Shown here piece after piece: positions 5,119-8,276 of a stretch of 8,276 bases of DNA. This stretch comes from Porticoccaceae bacterium (GTDB taxonomy: Bacteria > Pseudomonadota > Gammaproteobacteria > Pseudomonadales > Porticoccaceae). The notes under the pieces are model-generated. The model did no database searches, was not told where the DNA came from, and saw only the letters and a list, made by a program, of their open reading frames with translations. The translations under genes and the position numbers were made by a program. The stretch's first letter is position 1; the number at the start of each line of letters is the position of its first letter. Where the stretch lies: positions 1 to 8,276 of the forward strand of contig JALRJD010000120.1 in assembly GCA_023255165.1 (NCBI GenBank). The letters run 5' to 3'.

Positions 5119-6990
5119 GTGGCACTACTGCAAATTTCAGAACCGGGACAATCACCGCAACCGCACCAGCGCAAACATGCGGTGGGCATTGATCTCGGCA
5201 CCACCAACTCCCTGGTCGCCGCGGTGCGCAGTGGCACCCCTGAGACACTGGCCGACGAGCAGGGCCGACACCTGCTGCCCTCCGTGGTGCACTATTTTAA
5301 AGATGGCGTCAGCTGCATAGGCTGCGAGGCCGCCGAGCATAATGTCAGCGACCCCCTGAATACACTCTCTTCAGTCAAGCGTCTGATGGGTCGCGGTCTC
5401 AATGATGTAAAAACCTTTGGCGATCAACTGCCCTATCAATTTGCCGCCGATGATGGCGGAATGCCAAAAATCGTAACTGCCGCCGGACTGGTCAGCCCGA
5501 TTCAGGTATCGGCTGAGATTCTGCGCAAACTGGCCGGCCGCGCTGAAATTGCCCTGGGTGGCATGCTCGATGGCGCGGTGATTACGGTGCCAGCATACTT
5601 TGACGATGCCCAGCGTCAGGCGACCAAAGATGCCGCCACATTGGCCGGCATCAAAGTGCTGCGTCTGCTCAATGAACCGACTGCCGCGGCTATCGCCTAC
5701 GGCCTCGATCAACGGGAAGACAGCACTATTGCGGTCTACGATCTCGGCGGCGGCACCTTTGATATCTCTATTTTACGACTCTCCCGCGGCGTGTTCGAAG
5801 TGCTCGCCACCGGCGGTGACTCGGCGCTGGGCGGCGACGACTTCGACCGCGTAATTGCCGAGTGGATTCGTCAACAGATTGGCTTGCCTGAATCCCTCGA
5901 ACCTGTCGAGCAGCGAATCCTGCTTGAGACCGCCAAATCGGCGAAAGAAGAGCTGACTGACGAACAGTCGGTCGAGATTGAAGTGCTCGATTGGAATGGT
6001 GTGCTGACCCGGGATCAACTCAATACATTAATTGATCCACTGATCGACAAAACCCTGCGCGCGGCAAAAAAATCGCTGCGTGATGCCGGGCTTACCGCGG
6101 AGCAGGTCGATGAAGTGATTCTGGTCGGCGGCTCAACCCGCACCCCGCGGGTGCATGAAAAAGTTGGCCAGCAGTTTGATCGTCAGCCCCATTCCAATAT
6201 CGACCCGGACCGGGTTGTGGCTATGGGCGCCGCCTTGCAGGCGGAAGTATTGGTCGGCAACAAGTCTGGCGACGATATGTTGCTGCTCGATGTGATCCCG
6301 CTGTCGCTGGGCATTGAGACCATGGGCGGCCTGATTGAAAAAATTATTCATCGCAATACCACCATCCCGGTTTCCCGGGCGCAGGAATTCACCACCTTTA
6401 AAGATGGCCAAACCGCCATGGCAATTCATATTCTTCAGGGCGAGCGCGAGCTGGCATCAGACTGCCGCTCGCTGGCGCGTTTTGAACTGCGCGATATTCC
6501 GCCGATGGTCGCCGGTGCGGCAAAGATTCGCGTCACCTATCAGGTCGATGCCGACGGCTTGCTCAGCGTCAATGCACGGGAAGTGATCAGCGGCGCAGAG
6601 TCGCATATTGAGGTCAAGCCATCCTATGGTCTCAATGAAAATGAAATTACCACTATGCTGCAGGACTCGTTTAGTCACGCTAAAGAGGATATGAAAGCTC
6701 GCGCACTGCGTGAGCAGCAGGTCGAGGCTGACCGCATGATCGAGGATCTGCGCGCAGCACTGCAAAAAGATGGCCGTGCGCTGCTCGACGAAAGCGAATA
6801 TCAGTGTCTGCAAGTTGCCCTGCGAGAGCTGCAAGAGGTGCGTGACAACAGTGCTGAGCACCGCGTGTTGGCGCGGCAGATTGAATCAGTGGGCAAGGTC
6901 AGTGAAGAGTTTGCCGCACGCAGAATGGATGCCAGCATAAAAAGTGCGCTGGCTGGGCAGAGCCTTGATGATGTGGAGAGCAACCTGTAA
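5119..6990 (+). CDS. hscA: Fe-S assembly Hsp70 chaperone HscA
   Basis: A 623-aa specialised Hsp70, against 616 aa in E. coli. It binds the LPPVK motif of IscU and uses ATP to drive cluster release. The ATPase domain covers about residues 20-385: phosphate loop IDLGTTNSLV (24-33), NEPTAAAIAYGL (185-196), VYDLGGGTFDIS (206-217) and VGGSTRTPRV (336-345). The interdomain linker LLLDVIP starts at 388. The substrate domain follows (NTTIPVSRAQEFTTFKDGQ) and then a charged helical lid to 623. The N-terminal extension MALLQISEPGQSPQPHQRK is characteristic of HscA rather than DnaK. The start is GTG at 5119, 3 bases after the hscB stop, with AGAGGA inside the hscB end. Its TAA overlaps the fdx ATG by one base, so the three genes are tightly coupled. 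Confidence 0.98.
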   Translation: MALLQISEPGQSPQPHQRKHAVGIDLGTTNSLVAAVRSGTPETLADEQGRHLLPSVVHYFKDGVSCIGCEAAEHNVSDPLNTLSSVKRLMGRGLNDVKTFGDQLPYQFAADDGGMPKIVTAAGLVSPIQVSAEILRKLAGRAEIALGGMLDGAVITVPAYFDDAQRQATKDAATLAGIKVLRLLNEPTAAAIAYGLDQREDSTIAVYDLGGGTFDISILRLSRGVFEVLATGGDSALGGDDFDRVIAEWIRQQIGLPESLEPVEQRILLETAKSAKEELTDEQSVEIEVLDWNGVLTRDQLNTLIDPLIDKTLRAAKKSLRDAGLTAEQVDEVILVGGSTRTPRVHEKVGQQFDRQPHSNIDPDRVVAMGAALQAEVLVGNKSGDDMLLLDVIPLSLGIETMGGLIEKIIHRNTTIPVSRAQEFTTFKDGQTAMAIHILQGERELASDCRSLARFELRDIPPMVAGAAKIRVTYQVDADGLLSVNAREVISGAESHIEVKPSYGLNENEITTMLQDSFSHAKEDMKARALREQQVEADRMIEDLRAALQKDGRALLDESEYQCLQVALRELQEVRDNSAEHRVLARQIESVGKVSEEFAARRMDASIKSALAGQSLDDVESNL

Positions 6991-7328
6991 TGGCACGTAT
7001 TGTCTTTTTACCCCACGAAGAAATTTGCCCCAAGGGAGCGGTGATCGAATCCGAGCCGGGCGAGAGCGTCTGCGAGGCGGCGCTGCGCAACGGCATTGAA
7101 ATTGAGCACGCCTGTGAGATGTCATGCGCCTGCACCACCTGCCACGTGCATGTGCGCGAAGGTTTTGAGTTGCTGACCGAAGCCGATGAGCTGGAAGAGG
7201 ATTATCTCGACAAGGCCTGGGGCGTTGACCCGGACTCGCGGCTTAGCTGTCAGGTGATTGCGGATGATGTTGATCTGGTGATTGAGATACCTAAATATAC
7301 TATTAACATGGTCTCAGAAAAGCACTGA
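6990..7328 (+). CDS. fdx: ISC-type [2Fe-2S] ferredoxin
   Basis: A 112-aa vertebrate-type (adrenodoxin-like) ferredoxin that supplies electrons to IscS-IscU during cluster synthesis. The cluster ligands are C42, C48, C51 (ACEMSCACTTCHVH) and C87 (RLSCQVI), the same numbers as in E. coli. C46 is the extra conserved cysteine of this subfamily. The tail IEIPKYTINMVSEKH compares with IPRYTINHAREH in E. coli, so length and end are normal. The ATG overlaps the hscA stop as TAATG. The last seven codons and the TGA lie inside the first unit of the 46-bp repeat at 7305-7423, so that unit is shared between coding and non-coding sequence. Confidence 0.97.
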   Translation: MARIVFLPHEEICPKGAVIESEPGESVCEAALRNGIEIEHACEMSCACTTCHVHVREGFELLTEADELEEDYLDKAWGVDPDSRLSCQVIADDVDLVIEIPKYTINMVSEKH

Positions 7329-7423
7329 GACGAGGCCAATATGGCCTGGTAACATGGTCTCATAAAGGGTCTGAGACGAGGCCAATATGGCCTGGTAACA
7401 TGGTCTCAGAAAAGCACTGAGAC
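7305..7423 (+). repeat. 46-bp two-hairpin tandem repeat overlapping the fdx 3' end
   Basis: Units lie at 7305-7350 and 7351-7396, with a 27-base partial third at 7397-7423. Each full unit has two inverted repeats. The first is GTCTCAG/CTGAGAC (7311-7317 with 7325-7331; again 7403-7409 with 7417-7423; a 6-bp version in unit 2 at 7357-7362 with 7372-7377). The second is AGGCCA/TGGCCT around ATA (7333-7347 and 7379-7393). Units 1 and 2 differ only in the loop region of the first hairpin. The array begins within fdx codons. Up to five consecutive hairpins in the fdx-iscX gap could stabilise the upstream mRNA 3' end or reduce read-through to iscX. The last hairpin is followed by a short TTTT (7430-7433), a weak terminator at best. 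Confidence 0.92.
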
Positions 7424-7438
7424 AGAGCGTTTTACGAA

Positions 7439-7464
7439 GCTGTTTCTGCTATATAACAAACAGC
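7439..7464 (+). promoter_or_regulatory. Inverted repeat in the iscX leader
   Basis: GCTGTTT (7439-7445) pairs perfectly with AAACAGC (7458-7464) around a 12-base AT-rich loop that contains TATATAAC. The iscX ribosome site (TGGAG, 7471-7475) follows 6 bases later. It may be an mRNA hairpin, or the flanks of a weak promoter (TTTACG at 7431 and TATAAC at 7452, 15-base spacing). Neither reading is strong. Confidence 0.35.
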
Positions 7465-7484
7465 ACAAAATGGAGTATTAGACT

Positions 7485-7682
7485 ATGCTGAAGTGGACAG
7501 ATATACACGACATTGCCATTGAGCTGGCGGATAACTATCCCGATGTTGACCCCCAGTATGTAAACTTTGTCGATCTGCGCACTTGGGTGCTGGGGCTTGA
7601 AGCGTTTTCCGATGATCCCGAGCGCTGCGGCGAAAAAATTCTCGAGGCTATTCAAATGGCCTGGATAGAAGAACTGGACTAG
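7485..7682 (+). CDS. iscX: Fe-S assembly protein IscX (YfhJ family)
   Basis: A 65-aa acidic protein, against 66 aa in E. coli. It binds IscS, competes with ferredoxin and the frataxin homologue CyaY for the same site, and modulates the rate of cluster synthesis; it also binds iron weakly. Family features seen are LKWTDIHDIAIEL at the start, YPDVDPQYVNFVDLRTWV, DDPERCGEKILEAIQMAW in the second half, and an acidic end EELD. The ATG at 7485 has TGGAG 9 bases upstream. Unlike the close spacing typical in E. coli, it is 156 bases from fdx, with the hairpin repeat between. It may therefore be transcribed at a different level from the rest of the operon. Confidence 0.95.
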   Translation: MLKWTDIHDIAIELADNYPDVDPQYVNFVDLRTWVLGLEAFSDDPERCGEKILEAIQMAWIEELD

Positions 7683-7725
7683 CAACCATTCAATCAACGC
7701 ACAGGGAGTGAGAGTAGAGCAACGG

Positions 7726-8276
7726 ATGGCAGACAGAGACAAACTCTACAAAAAAGTCCTCGACACCGCCCCATTCGGAACGCTGTTTTTTGCCTACGGT
7801 GTCTGCATTGACGCCAATACCAGAGCATTGCAAATTCTCAACTGCCAGCGCGGCGAAATTATTGGCGCCGCACTGGGCGACGACCCGGATCTTCAGGAGC
7901 AGCGCCCCCAGGCCGTTATGCAGCTGCGGCAGGTGATCGCAAAACTTCAGCATGACCAACTTCAGGATATTCTCTGGCGTTCGGACAATATTCTCGAGCA
8001 GGACGAAATTGTTGTCTCGATTGGCGCTGCCGCCGAGGTCGCTGGCAAGCCCACTAATCATGATGTGCTCTCCGTTACTCTCTATCCGTTGCCCTCGCTG
8101 GCCCGGATGGTGATGAAAGAGTTCTCCACCGTTCCGGTTGGCGAGCCGACACAATCCGATGCGGGCCAAGAGCAGCAAGACCAGGACCTTTCCAAACAAC
8201 ACCAGCCCAAAGAACACCAGTCCAAAGAGCACCAGTCCAAAGAGCACCAGCCAGCGCCAATCAGAGATAAAACCTC
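7726..8276 (+). CDS. Unrecognised protein with PAS-like N-terminus, incomplete at window edge
   Basis: An open frame runs from ATG 7726 off the window end (183 codons seen, no stop). Residues about 10-55, TAPFGTLFF followed by IDANTRALQILN and GEIIGAAL, look like the start of a PAS sensor domain. The region after that (60-140: alternating Gln-rich helix, then IVVSIGAAAEV and SVTLYPLPSLARMV) could complete it or belong to another domain. No signal peptide or membrane segment is seen. Residues 144-178 are low-complexity Gln/Lys/Glu/His-rich and include four SKEHQ-type repeats, as in a flexible linker before a further domain. GAG at 7717-7719 is a weak ribosome site. An in-frame GTG at 7708 follows AGGGA with no spacing, so ATG is preferred. 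The gene starts 43 bases after iscX. Whether a signalling output domain follows cannot be seen. Confidence 0.7.
   Translation, partial: MADRDKLYKKVLDTAPFGTLFFAYGVCIDANTRALQILNCQRGEIIGAALGDDPDLQEQRPQAVMQLRQVIAKLQHDQLQDILWRSDNILEQDEIVVSIGAAAEVAGKPTNHDVLSVTLYPLPSLARMVMKEFSTVPVGEPTQSDAGQEQQDQDLSKQHQPKEHQSKEHQSKEHQPAPIRDKT
8191..8250 (+). repeat. Four 15-bp in-frame tandem repeats in the linker
   Basis: Units start at 8191, 8206, 8221 and 8236 and encode SKQHQ, PKEHQ, SKEHQ, SKEHQ. The last two are identical at the DNA level (TCCAAAGAGCACCAG). The first two differ by a few bases. The unit is a multiple of three, so gain or loss keeps the frame. Near-identity of adjacent copies points to recent slippage. 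Confidence 0.9.

Noticed and set aside
7705..7725. GTG start at 7708 for the PAS-like gene
   Set aside because: The AGGGA before it leaves no spacing for a ribosome site, and the extra six residues add no recognisable sequence.
7690..8247. Minus-strand open frame of 185 codons with a hydrophobic repeated N-terminus
   Set aside because: It is the complement of the repeat-coding linker and the PAS-like gene. The FGLVLFGLV-type repetition is only the reverse reading of the SKEHQ repeat.

Overview
The window is a chromosomal segment of a gammaproteobacterium. Its proteins are close to E. coli and Pseudomonas ISC proteins: IscS is 404 aa, SuhB 267 aa, and the key residues of IscR, IscU, IscA and Fdx fall at the E. 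coli positions. The gene order, moderately high GC and AT-rich spacers with short tandem repeats suggest a free-living lineage outside the Enterobacteria, possibly near the Pseudomonadales or Cellvibrionales. That placement is an inference from memory of the families, not from a search.

Layout. Positions 1-124 hold a tandem array of short repeats that ends at the suhB stop codon. suhB lies on the minus strand (125-928). A 137-base divergent promoter region separates it from trmJ (plus strand, 1066-1812). A three-copy 23-bp repeat starts exactly at the trmJ stop codon and leads into the isc control region. That region has a consensus-like sigma70 promoter overlapped by a near-perfect type 1 IscR box, and a second box just upstream of iscR. 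The operon iscR-iscS-iscU-iscA-hscB-hscA-fdx follows (2007-7328). A 46-bp two-hairpin repeat begins inside the last codons of fdx and separates it from iscX (7485-7682). The window ends inside an unrecognised gene (from 7726) whose start resembles a PAS domain and which then runs into a Gln/Lys/His/Glu-rich repeat linker.

How the genes work together. IscS takes sulfur from cysteine. IscU is the scaffold on which the cluster is built, with electrons from ferredoxin and modulation by IscX. HscA and HscB drive release of the cluster to targets. IscA is an A-type carrier. IscR carries a [2Fe-2S] cluster and represses its own operon when clusters are plentiful. TrmJ (tRNA 2'-O-methylation) and SuhB (inositol monophosphatase family, linked to rRNA antitermination) are conserved neighbours rather than parts of the pathway.

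No new multi-gene system is visible. The least ordinary content is the set of three different tandem repeat arrays, each touching the 3' end of a gene, and the incomplete PAS-like gene with its expanding 15-bp repeat.
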